A DNA stretch of 54,494 bases from an uncultured Eubacteriales bacterium. Its GTDB lineage: Bacteria > Bacillota > Clostridia > Oscillospirales > Acutalibacteraceae. Both the position numbers and the translations under genes were made by a program. The stretch covers positions 1 to 54,494 of the forward strand of contig CAKTDF010000016.1 in the NCBI GenBank assembly GCA_934541115.1, written 5' to 3'. This document shows, piece after piece, positions 41,994-48,634 of the stretch; position 1 is the stretch's first letter, and each line of letters begins with the position of its first letter. The notes below the pieces were generated by a model that made no database searches, was not told the DNA's origin, and saw only the letters and a list, made by a program, of their open reading frames with translations.

Positions 41994-42698
41994 TCAGCCG
42001 CCGAGATATGCTTTTTTGATCTGGTCGCTCGCTGCGAGCTCTGCGCCTGTGCCGGTGAGGGTTATTCTGCCGGACTCAAGAACATATGCTCTGTTTGCAA
42101 CCTGGAGCGCCATTTCAGCGTTCTGCTCAACAAGGAGAATGGTTGTGCCTGCCTTGTGAAGCTCCTTTATAATGTCAAAAATCTGCTCAACAAGGATAGG
42201 TGCAAGACCCATTGACGGCTCGTCAAGCATCATCAGCTTTGGGCGGCTCATGAGAGCGCGTCCCATTGCAAGCATCTGCTGCTCGCCGCCGGAAAGCGTA
42301 CCTGCAATCTGATTGGTTCTCTCTTTAAGGCGCGGAAAACGCTCAAAAACGTTTTCGAGGTCGGCTTTTGTGTCGCCCTTGCTTGTGTAAGCGCCCATCT
42401 GAAGATTTTCAAGAACAGACATTTGAAGAAAGATTCTTCTGCCCTCCGGAACCTGCGCAAGTCCCTTTGAAACGAGCTTGTGGGGCGGAATGTGGTCAAT
42501 TCTTTCACCGAGGAAGGTGATTGAGCCGGTCTTTGAACGCAGAAGACCGGAAACGGTTTGCAGCGTTGTGCTTTTTCCTGCGCCGTTTGCACCGATGAGG
42601 GTAACAATTTCGCCCTGCTCAACCTCAAAGCTGATGTCCTTAATGGCGTGGATGCTGCCGTAATAGACGTTGATGTTTTCAACCTTTAACATTGCCAT
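41994..42698 (-). CDS. livF: Branched-chain amino acid ABC transporter ATPase LivF
   Basis: A 234-residue ATP-binding subunit. Walker A LIGANGAGKSTTLQ, signature LSGGEQQML, Walker B KLMMLDEPSMGLAP. The short length and the form after the signature are those of LivF. It pairs with LivG under the LivHM permease. GGAGGG precedes the ATG, 3 bp after livG. Last gene of the operon. Confidence 0.95.
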   Translation of the reverse strand: MAMLKVENINVYYGSIHAIKDISFEVEQGEIVTLIGANGAGKSTTLQTVSGLLRSKTGSITFLGERIDHIPPHKLVSKGLAQVPEGRRIFLQMSVLENLQMGAYTSKGDTKADLENVFERFPRLKERTNQIAGTLSGGEQQMLAMGRALMSRPKLMMLDEPSMGLAPILVEQIFDIIKELHKAGTTILLVEQNAEMALQVANRAYVLESGRITLTGTGAELAASDQIKKAYLGG

Positions 42699-42701
42699 GG
42701 C

Positions 42702-43550
42702 TTAACCCTCCTTTTTCTTGTTGCCGAGATAGGCTTCGATAACAGCCGGGTTTGACTGAATTTCCTTTGCCGTGCCCTTTGCAATGATCTGACCGAAGTT
42801 CAGAACGCAGATGCCTTCGCAGATGCCCATAACGAGGTTCATGTCGTGCTCAATGAGGAGAACAGCGATTTTGAACGTGTCGCGTATTTTGACGATGTTT
42901 TCCATCAGCTCGGCGGTTTCGTTCGGGTTCATGCCTGCGGCGGGCTCGTCAAGCAAAAGGAGCTTCGGGTCGGTTGCGAGTGCGCGGACGATTTCAAGAC
43001 GTCTTTGCGCGCCGTAGGGGAGTGAGCCTGCCTGCCAGTCTGCGGTGTCTTCCATTCCGAAGATTGAAAGCAGCTCCATTGCCTTTTCGTGCATTGCCTT
43101 TTCCTTTTTCCAATAGGAGGGAAGGCGGAGAATGCCGGAGGCAGTGGTGTACTTTTCTTGATTGTGCAGACCGATTCTTACGTTGTCTTCAACAGTAAGA
43201 TTGGAAAACAGGCGGATATTCTGGAATGTTCTTGCAACACCCATTTTGTTGATTTGAACGGTATTTTTACCCGAGGTATCCATGCCGTTGATTACTATTG
43301 TGCCCCTCGTGGGAGTGTATACCTTGGTCAGCAGGTTGAAGATCGTTGTTTTGCCTGCACCGTTGGGACCTATAAGTCCGGCGATCTCTGTTTTGCCTAT
43401 GGTAAAGTTGAAGTCGTCAACGGCACGCAGACCGCCAAAGTCGATTCCAAGGTGAATACATTCAAGAACCGGGGTGTTTCCGATGTCTCTTTCCGGGATT
43501 ATTGAATGGCTCGGAACGGGAACCATCTTGCCTTTTTCAAAGTCTTTCAT
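42702..43550 (-). CDS. livG: Branched-chain amino acid ABC transporter ATPase LivG
   Basis: A 282-residue ATP-binding subunit with Walker A LIGPNGAGKTTIFN, the LivG-type block VARTFQNIRLFSNLTVEDN, the signature region LPYGAQRRLEI (in LivG the canonical LSGGQ is degenerate) and Walker B LLLLDEPAAGMNP. A 25-residue N-terminal extension precedes the domain. Its start overlaps the livM stop by 4 bp, so translation is coupled. Confidence 0.95.
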   Translation of the reverse strand: MKDFEKGKMVPVPSHSIIPERDIGNTPVLECIHLGIDFGGLRAVDDFNFTIGKTEIAGLIGPNGAGKTTIFNLLTKVYTPTRGTIVINGMDTSGKNTVQINKMGVARTFQNIRLFSNLTVEDNVRIGLHNQEKYTTASGILRLPSYWKKEKAMHEKAMELLSIFGMEDTADWQAGSLPYGAQRRLEIVRALATDPKLLLLDEPAAGMNPNETAELMENIVKIRDTFKIAVLLIEHDMNLVMGICEGICVLNFGQIIAKGTAKEIQSNPAVIEAYLGNKKKEG

Positions 43551-44629
43551 TGTGCGGTTCCCTCCTTTTTCTTTCTCGTGGGTATAATCTTTGAAAGCAG
43601 ATTTTTAAGCTGCGGGTTGTTGGTTGCGAGCATAACGATGATAAGAACGATTGCATACATCAACATTCTGTAATCCGCAAATTCACGCAGCGCCTCGGGC
43701 AGTACATAAAGAACCGTTGCCGCGATTATTGAACCGAGCATGTTGCCAAGACCGCCGAGAACAACGAACACGAGAATGAGAATTGAGGTGTTGAAGTCAA
43801 ACTTTGTTGCGGGGAGGTTCGAGTAGTTCATGCCGTAAAGTGCGCCTGCCGCTCCGGCAATTGACGCTGAGAGAACAAAGGCGATCATTTTATACTTTGT
43901 GATGTTGATTCCGCAGGATTCGGCTGCGATTCTGTTGTCGCGGATTGCAAGAACGGCACGTCCGGTTCTGCTGTCAACAAAGTTGAGGATAATGAAAAGT
44001 GAAACAAGGATAAGTATAAATCCGGCGGTGAACGTTGCAATCGTCTGAGTTCCGGTTGCACCCTGAGCGCCTTTGATTATCGCTTTTCCGGTTTCAGAAA
44101 GTCCGAGGTCTTCAAATTTTTTTGAACCCGTGGGGTTGAAGATAAAATGCAGTCCGTTTTCATCAATGCCGACGATAAGACAGTTGATAAGCTCTTTGAT
44201 AATTTCGCCGAAAGCTAGGGTAACGATTGCAAGGTAGTCGCCGCGAAGCTTAAGTACCGGAATGCCGATAAGAAAGCCTGCAACGGCGGCGATGAGCATG
44301 CCGGCGACGATGGCGATGAACATTCTGAGTGCAGCGCTCGGAATGACCGAGGAAAGGCTCATTGAAACGATTACGCCCGTGAAAGCTCCGATGCTCATGA
44401 AGCCTGCATGACCGAGGCTGAGTTCACCGAGAACGCCGACCGTGAGGTTCAGCGAAAGCGCCATAACAATGTAGCAGCATACCGGAACCAAAATTCCCTG
44501 GGTTGAACGCTTGAGGGCGCCTGCGTTTGAAAGAACCGTCATAATAACGTATGCCGCAATGACAACTCCGTAGGTCGCGGCGTTGCGGACAGTGCCTTTT
44601 TTGAGCGTTTTGCTTTTTGTTTTACTCAT
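43547..44629 (-). CDS. livM: Branched-chain amino acid ABC transporter permease LivM
   Basis: A 360-residue polytopic permease with blocks GELSLGHAGFMSIGAFTG, GIPVLKLRGDYLAIVTLAFGEI and the EAA-like loop ALRDNRIAAESCGINITKYK. It forms the channel with LivH. The start MSKTKSK follows AAGGAGG and lies 13 bp after livH; an in-frame ATG further upstream lies within livH. Confidence 0.95.
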   Translation of the reverse strand: MSKTKSKTLKKGTVRNAATYGVVIAAYVIMTVLSNAGALKRSTQGILVPVCCYIVMALSLNLTVGVLGELSLGHAGFMSIGAFTGVIVSMSLSSVIPSAALRMFIAIVAGMLIAAVAGFLIGIPVLKLRGDYLAIVTLAFGEIIKELINCLIVGIDENGLHFIFNPTGSKKFEDLGLSETGKAIIKGAQGATGTQTIATFTAGFILILVSLFIILNFVDSRTGRAVLAIRDNRIAAESCGINITKYKMIAFVLSASIAGAAGALYGMNYSNLPATKFDFNTSILILVFVVLGGLGNMLGSIIAATVLYVLPEALREFADYRMLMYAIVLIIVMLATNNPQLKNLLSKIIPTRKKKEGTAQ

Positions 44630-44642
44630 TATCGGCACCTCC

Positions 44643-45521
44643 TTAAACCTTTTCCTGAATGCGTTTTCCGAGAAGTCCGGTGGGACGAACAAGGAGAACA
44701 ACAATCAAAACGGCAAAAACGATTGAGTTTGCGAGCTGGGTTGAAATGTATGCCGAAGCAAAGGATTCAATTACGCCAAGCAATACGCCGCCGAGGAAAG
44801 CGCCGGGAATCGAACCGATTCCGCCGAAAACGGCTGCGGTGAAAGCCTTGATGCCGGGCATTGAACCGGTTGTGGGCATGAGTATGGAATATGAAGAGAG
44901 GAGAAGTACGCCTGCAATCGCTGCGAGAGCCGAGCCGATAGCAAAGGTTACGGAAATTGTGAAGTTGACGTTAATACCCATGAGCTGAGCGGCACCCTTG
45001 TCCTCAGAGCAGGCACGCATTGCCTTACCCATTCTTGTCTTTGAAGTGAAGAGCATGAGCGCAACCATGATGATTATACACGCAACAACGGTGAGGATCG
45101 AAACATAGGAAACGGTCAGCTGACCGTCAAAAAGCTTGATGTTGCCGTCGATAAGCGACTTATAGGTTCTCGGATCTGCACCCCAAAGAAGGAGAGCCGA
45201 GTTCTGGAGGAAATACGAAACGCCGATGGCGGTGATGAGAACCGCAAGTGAGGGGGCGGAACGCAGCGGCTTGTATGCAAGACCTTCAATTATTATGCCG
45301 AGAACAGTGCAGACGATCATTGCAATGATGACCGAAAGCCAGCCCGGAACGTGGAGCGAAGTAACGGTGATGTAGGAAATATAGCCGCCGATCATGATTA
45401 CGTCGCCGTGAGCAAAGTTCAGCATTTTCGCAATGCCGTAAACCATTGTGTAGCCGAGGGCGATGATGGCGTAAACGCTTCCGAGGCTTATTCCGCTTAT
45501 CAGATATGAGAGAAATTCCAT
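44643..45521 (-). CDS. livH: Branched-chain amino acid ABC transporter permease LivH
   Basis: A 292-residue polytopic permease. SLGSVYAIIALGYTMVYGIAKMLNFAHGDVIM at the N-terminus region (residues 14-45) and RACSEDKGAAQLMGIN loop are LivH hallmarks. I chose the ATG at 45521 (GAGGTG 6 bases upstream) over a GTG at 45530, which overlaps that ribosome site. It follows two large hairpins that separate it from livK. Confidence 0.94.
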   Translation of the reverse strand: MEFLSYLISGISLGSVYAIIALGYTMVYGIAKMLNFAHGDVIMIGGYISYITVTSLHVPGWLSVIIAMIVCTVLGIIIEGLAYKPLRSAPSLAVLITAIGVSYFLQNSALLLWGADPRTYKSLIDGNIKLFDGQLTVSYVSILTVVACIIIMVALMLFTSKTRMGKAMRACSEDKGAAQLMGINVNFTISVTFAIGSALAAIAGVLLLSSYSILMPTTGSMPGIKAFTAAVFGGIGSIPGAFLGGVLLGVIESFASAYISTQLANSIVFAVLIVVLLVRPTGLLGKRIQEKV

Positions 45522-45569
45522 TTGATACACCTCGATTGTTTTTTCATTTTCTTTATATAATCTTTCCTT

Positions 45570-45614
45570 GAGGTCTCTGAAAGCCCTCGTTTTGCGGAGG
45601 CTTTCAGAAACCTC
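45570..45614 (-). promoter_or_regulatory. 16-bp hairpin between livK and livH
   Basis: GAGGTCTCTGAAAGCC (45570-45585) and GGCTTTCAGAAACCTC (45599-45614) pair with one mismatch. No strong T-tract follows on the minus strand. It may protect livK mRNA or reduce expression of the downstream genes. Confidence 0.82.
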
Positions 45615-45639
45615 AATCCATGCCTGAAATTCAAAGAAT

Positions 45640-45682
45640 GCCGACCGCCGAAAAAGTGATGCTCGGACGGTCGGCGTTTTTT
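45640..45682 (-). promoter_or_regulatory. Second hairpin between livK and livH
   Basis: GCCGACCG (45640-45647) pairs with CGGTCGGC (45668-45675), with further inner pairing. The T-run is on the plus side; on the minus strand ATTCTTTG follows. Together with the 45570 stem it forms a double-hairpin spacer, typical of operons in which the binding protein is made in excess over the membrane parts. Confidence 0.75.
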
Positions 45683-45709
45683 ATGCTTTGAAGCTTAAAG
45701 CGGTTTTAA

Positions 45710-46933
45710 TTATTTGCCGGGAGTTACATAGACGCCGTCCTTGATTACAACAGCGCGCGGAGCCTTTGAAACTTCGCCGGTTGCTGACCATGTCATACCT
45801 TCGCCGGTAAGACCGTCAAATGTGAGAGTCGGCATAACCTCGACAAGCTTTTCGCAGATATCCTTAGCGGACATATCCGGAGTGCAGCCTGCTTTCTGAA
45901 GAGCTTCTGCAATGATGTAGATTCCGTCATAAGCGTCTGCTGCGAACTGGTTCGGAGTGTCGCCGTATTTCTCGGTGTACTTCTTAACGAATGCCTGGGT
46001 CTTTTCGTCTTCAGCGTCGGCTGAGAACGGAGTAAGGAGCATTACGCCCTCTGCAAGCTTGGTGTCAAAGCCCTTCATGGTGAGGATACCGTCCATACCG
46101 TCAACACCGAAGAAGGTCGGCTTGTAACCCATGTTGTTAGCCTGCTTAAGGATAACAGATGCGGGCTGATAGTAGATCGGAAGGAATACAGTGTCTGCGT
46201 TTGCAGCCTTTGCTGCGGTAAGCTGAACTGAGAAGTCTGTTGCTCTGTCCTTGGTGAAAGTGCCTTCATAAACAACTTCAATACCCTTTGCCGAAGCTTC
46301 CTTTACAAAAGTATCGCGGATACCCTGTGAGTATGCGTCGTCGTTACGATAGATAATAGCAACCTTTGCATCCTTCATGTTTTCTGACATATAGTCGGCA
46401 GCACCTGTACCCTGGTTCGGGTCGGTGAAGCAAACCTGGAAGAAGTTGTCCTTACCGTCAATGATGTCGGTTGAGGAGCCTGACGGAGTGAGGGAGAAGA
46501 CGCGATCTTCATAGCTCTTTGCGCTAACAGCAATTGCTGCGCCGCTGGTGACCGGTCCCATGAGAACCTGCATACCCCAGTCGTAGAGGGTGTTGTATGC
46601 GTTGACAGCGGTCTCGCCGTCTGCAACGTCGTCTTCGCCTTTGAACTCGAGCTTGATCTTGCCTTCTGCGTTGATTTCTTCAACGGCAATCTTCGCTGCG
46701 TTCATAACTGCGTTGCCGTAAATTGCGGCGTCGCCGGTGAGCGGTCCGGTTGAACCGATTTTGAATGCTGCTCCGTCTGCTGCGGGAGCCTTGCTTTCGT
46801 CGGCGCTCGATGTGGAATCAGAAGAACCGGCAGCGGTGGTGTTTGTGTCGTCCTTTGAGCCGCAAGCTGCGAAGCAGCAAAGGCAAAGAGCGGCAACCAT
46901 AACAATAGCCATTACTCTTTTAAAGGTTTTCAT
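45710..46933 (-). CDS. livK: Branched-chain amino acid ABC transporter binding lipoprotein
   Basis: A 407-residue solute-binding protein (Peripla_BP_6 type). Lipoprotein signal with CCFAACGSKDD: Cys about 25 is the lipidation site, followed by a Thr/Ser/Ala linker. The mature part has FKIGSTGPLTGDAAIYGN, GPVTSGAAIAVS, VCFTDPNQGTGAADY and DAYDGIYIIAEALQKAG. The substrate is probably Leu/Ile/Val, although family members also bind other amino acids or amides. The ATG at 46933 follows AAGGAAG. First gene of the liv operon, with a leader of about 110 nt. Confidence 0.94.
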   Translation of the reverse strand: MKTFKRVMAIVMVAALCLCCFAACGSKDDTNTTAAGSSDSTSSADESKAPAADGAAFKIGSTGPLTGDAAIYGNAVMNAAKIAVEEINAEGKIKLEFKGEDDVADGETAVNAYNTLYDWGMQVLMGPVTSGAAIAVSAKSYEDRVFSLTPSGSSTDIIDGKDNFFQVCFTDPNQGTGAADYMSENMKDAKVAIIYRNDDAYSQGIRDTFVKEASAKGIEVVYEGTFTKDRATDFSVQLTAAKAANADTVFLPIYYQPASVILKQANNMGYKPTFFGVDGMDGILTMKGFDTKLAEGVMLLTPFSADAEDEKTQAFVKKYTEKYGDTPNQFAADAYDGIYIIAEALQKAGCTPDMSAKDICEKLVEVMPTLTFDGLTGEGMTWSATGEVSKAPRAVVIKDGVYVTPGK

Positions 46934-46960
46934 GATGAATCTTCCTTTCTTGTTTTGCAG

Positions 46961-47026
46961 CCTTGTGGCTGCTTTTGCTTTTTCATATCTAAGGGAGCGC
47001 ATCTGCGGCCGCAGATAACTCTGCGG
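46961..47026 (-). promoter_or_regulatory. livK leader with mutually exclusive hairpins
   Basis: In transcript order: CCGCAGA (47026-47020), TCTGCGG (47015-47009), CCGCAGA (47008-47002). The middle segment can pair with either neighbour, giving two alternative stems; the second pairing forms the 16-bp palindrome 47001-47016. A GCAGCC-ACAA-GGCTGC hairpin follows near 46961-46976, about 20 bases before the ribosome site. Confidence 0.65.
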
Positions 47027-47052
47027 GTTTCCTCTCTCGGTATGTTGCAAGA

Positions 47053-47081
47053 ATTATAGCATTACGATTTTTAATTGTCAA
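47053..47081 (-). promoter_or_regulatory. liv operon promoter
   Basis: Minus strand: TTGACA (47076-47081), 17 bp, TATAAT (47053-47058): perfect consensus. Confidence 0.92.
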
Positions 47082-47161
47082 CAAAATTTTGAAAAGCTTT
47101 TGTTTTTCAGTTTTTTGCACAAGAACCACAAAATCATTTTAAAAAATGCAGCAGTTTGCAC

Positions 47162-47208
47162 AAAAAAATCGAGGTTTTGGTGTAAAAAACGCCCTTTAAA
47201 CCCCGATT
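47162..47208 (-). terminator. Terminator of the LysR gene
   Basis: Minus strand: AATCGGGGTTT and AAACCTCGATT with a long loop, followed by TTTTTTT. It lies about 80 bp past the LysR stop and isolates it from liv. Confidence 0.78.
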
Positions 47209-47285
47209 TCCATAATTTTACTTTAAAAGCGAAGTATTACAGTTTGTAATGTATAGCGTACTGCTGTGAATAGAAAAGCCGCCCT

Positions 47286-48176
47286 TTATCTGTTCTCGCC
47301 GTAAAGCTCGTCAAGAACCTCTGTGGCGCAGTTGATAAATTCCTTCACCGGCTCTGTTGCGGTTCTCAGCGATTTCAGGCAGAGAACCAGCTCACGGTGT
47401 GCCTCGGGAACAACCGGGAGAGAAATTACGTCGCTCTTGTTGTCGAGCATAACTAGCTTTGAAAGCATACTGATTCCCATTCCGTGTTCAACCATGCTGA
47501 TGACTGTCTGGTCGTCAACATAGGTCGGCTCAATGTTCGGCATAACCTTTTCGCGTTCAAAAACGCAGAGAATGTCTTTGTCGAAACCGAAATACGGCAT
47601 GATGAAATCCTTGTCTTTGTAAAGGCTGATAGGAAAGCAGTTGAGCTTTCTGTTTTCCTCTGTATTCGGTAAAATTGCCATGAGGGCGTCATTACTCAGA
47701 TGGATAAAATCAAACTCCGGATATGTCTTTTGTCTGCTTGCAAAGGCGAGGTCAATGTCTCCGGCTTCGAGCATTTTATATGTTCCGTCAATGCTTGAAG
47801 AACTGAGCTCAACGGCTATATCCGGATATCTTTCGTGAAAGCGCTTGACAATAGGCGGCAGCCAGTGCATGAGCATGCTTGTGTATGCGGCAACGCGGAT
47901 AACGCCGTCCTTGCGCTGGCGAATGAGCGAGATTTCCTTTTCAAGCTGACCGGAATGGACGAGCATTGCACGAATTGAGGGAATGAGGCGCGCGCCCTCC
48001 GGAGTGGGAACAACGCCGTTGCGGCTGCGCAGGAGGAGGGAAAAGCCCATCTCTTTTTCAAGCGCACTTATAACATGAGTAATGCCCGACTGAGTGTAGC
48101 CCATTATCTCCGCAACCTTTGTCAGACTGCCGAGGTCAACGGCATTGATGAAAACTTCAAGCTTTTTAATATCCAT
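47286..48176 (-). CDS. LysR-family transcriptional regulator
   Basis: A 296-residue regulator: N-terminal winged HTH (MDIKKLEVFINAVDLGSLTKVAEIMGYTQSGITHVISALE, residues 1-40, with the recognition helix near TQSGITHVI), then a periplasmic-binding-like effector domain (about 90-290). It lies upstream of livK in the same orientation with its own promoter and terminator, so control of the liv genes is plausible but not shown. The start is that of the family; the upstream sequence has AGAGAAT as a weak ribosome site. Confidence 0.93.
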   Translation of the reverse strand: MDIKKLEVFINAVDLGSLTKVAEIMGYTQSGITHVISALEKEMGFSLLLRSRNGVVPTPEGARLIPSIRAMLVHSGQLEKEISLIRQRKDGVIRVAAYTSMLMHWLPPIVKRFHERYPDIAVELSSSSIDGTYKMLEAGDIDLAFASRQKTYPEFDFIHLSNDALMAILPNTEENRKLNCFPISLYKDKDFIMPYFGFDKDILCVFEREKVMPNIEPTYVDDQTVISMVEHGMGISMLSKLVMLDNKSDVISLPVVPEAHRELVLCLKSLRTATEPVKEFINCATEVLDELYGENR

Positions 48177-48229
48177 GATTCTCTCCGCAATAAAATAATT
48201 CGGTCTGGTGAACTTCTTGATACGACATA

Positions 48230-48258
48230 ATGATACCCGGGTGAGGGCATTTTGTCAA
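48230..48258 (-). promoter_or_regulatory. LysR gene promoter
   Basis: Minus strand: TTGACA (48253-48258), 17 bp, TATCAT (48230-48235). Confidence 0.85.
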
Positions 48259-48280
48259 GCAATCATTCTTTTTGCAAACT

Positions 48281-48309
48281 TTGACATTTTTCTGCAAATA
48301 TGTTACTGT
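48281..48309 (+). promoter_or_regulatory. Toxin promoter, unit 1
   Basis: TTGACA (48281-48286), 17 bp, TACTGT (48304-48309). The leader starting GGTGCCGGG follows from 48317. Confidence 0.75.
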
Positions 48310-48316
48310 TTTCACG

Positions 48317-48361
48317 GTGCCGGGAAAAAACGGTAGGCGGTTCGCTCCTCTGAAGAAGAGG
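48317..48361 (+). promoter_or_regulatory. Toxin leader, unit 1, with ribosome-site hairpin
   Basis: GGTGCCG (48317-48323) and GGCGGTT (48336-48342) are the 5' members of the fold-back pairs whose partners are at 48561-48578. CCTCT-GAAGA-AGAGG then sequesters the ribosome site AGAGG. Confidence 0.75.
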
Positions 48362-48369
48362 TGATGGCA

Positions 48370-48462
48370 ATGACAATTACACTTTTGGAATTAATTTCAA
48401 TTCTGACTCTGCCCGTCGCAGTCATCTCTCTTTGCTACAAAATTTTCAGCAAAGACAAGTAA
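48370..48462 (+). CDS. 30-aa hydrophobic peptide, type I toxin-like, unit 1
   Basis: Thirty residues: MTITLLELISILTLPVAV, a continuing hydrophobic stretch and a KIFSKDK tail. One membrane helix with a basic C-terminus fits short type I toxins (holin-like, TxpA/Fst-type). It is identical at 24 of 30 positions to the peptide at 54162. I prefer the ATG at 48370 (8 bases after AGAGG) to the ATG two codons upstream, which is too close. The ribosome site lies in a hairpin, and a convergent promoter lies downstream. Toxicity is inferred from architecture only. Confidence 0.75.
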   Translation: MTITLLELISILTLPVAVISLCYKIFSKDK

Positions 48463-48501
48463 TCTTACATAAGCCATAAGCTGATTTCAGCTTAAATAGT
48501 A

Positions 48502-48536
48502 AGAAACACCGCCCTTTCCCACTTGGCGGTGTTTCT
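48502..48536. terminator. Shared hairpin, unit 1
   Basis: AGAAACACCGCC and GGCGGTGTTTCT form a perfect 12-bp stem between the convergent promoters. T-tracts are short on both sides, so termination may be partial. Confidence 0.8.
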
Positions 48537-48560
48537 AAAAAATACCCAACTAAGTGGAGC

Positions 48561-48580
48561 AACCGCTTATCGCGGCACCC
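48561..48580 (+). repeat. 3' inverted repeat of toxin unit 1
   Basis: AACCGC (48561-48566) and CGGCACC (48572-48578) are complementary to GCGGTT and GGTGCCG of the toxin leader. They could fold the mRNA 3' end onto the 5' end if transcription passes the shared hairpin. Confidence 0.7.
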
Positions 48581-48592
48581 CTTTACGTTCAT

Positions 48593-48621
48593 ATTATACT
48601 CGGCTGCCCGACAAAAGTCAA
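48593..48621 (-). promoter_or_regulatory. Antisense promoter, unit 1
   Basis: Minus strand: TTGACT (48616-48621), 17 bp, TATAAT (48593-48598). Confidence 0.85.
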
Positions 48622-48634
48622 GCGGCTGCTTTTT

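Larger units (their letters stand above)
48502..48586 (-). ncRNA. Predicted antisense RNA, unit 1
   Basis: A minus-strand promoter at 48593-48621 would start RNA near 48586, running toward the toxin gene and ending at the shared hairpin. Its 5' end GGGGTGCCGCGATAAGCGG repeats the start of the toxin leader. Its length would be about 85 nt if the hairpin terminates it. Confidence 0.6.

Noticed and set aside
45640..45682. Rho-independent terminator ending livK
   Set aside because: The T-tract lies on the wrong side of the stem for minus-strand transcription; it is more likely a spacer or processing stem.
47001..47016. Palindrome as a LexA- or CIRCE-type operator
   Set aside because: ATCTGCGGCCGCAGAT matches neither consensus and lies well downstream of the livK promoter; treated as leader structure instead.
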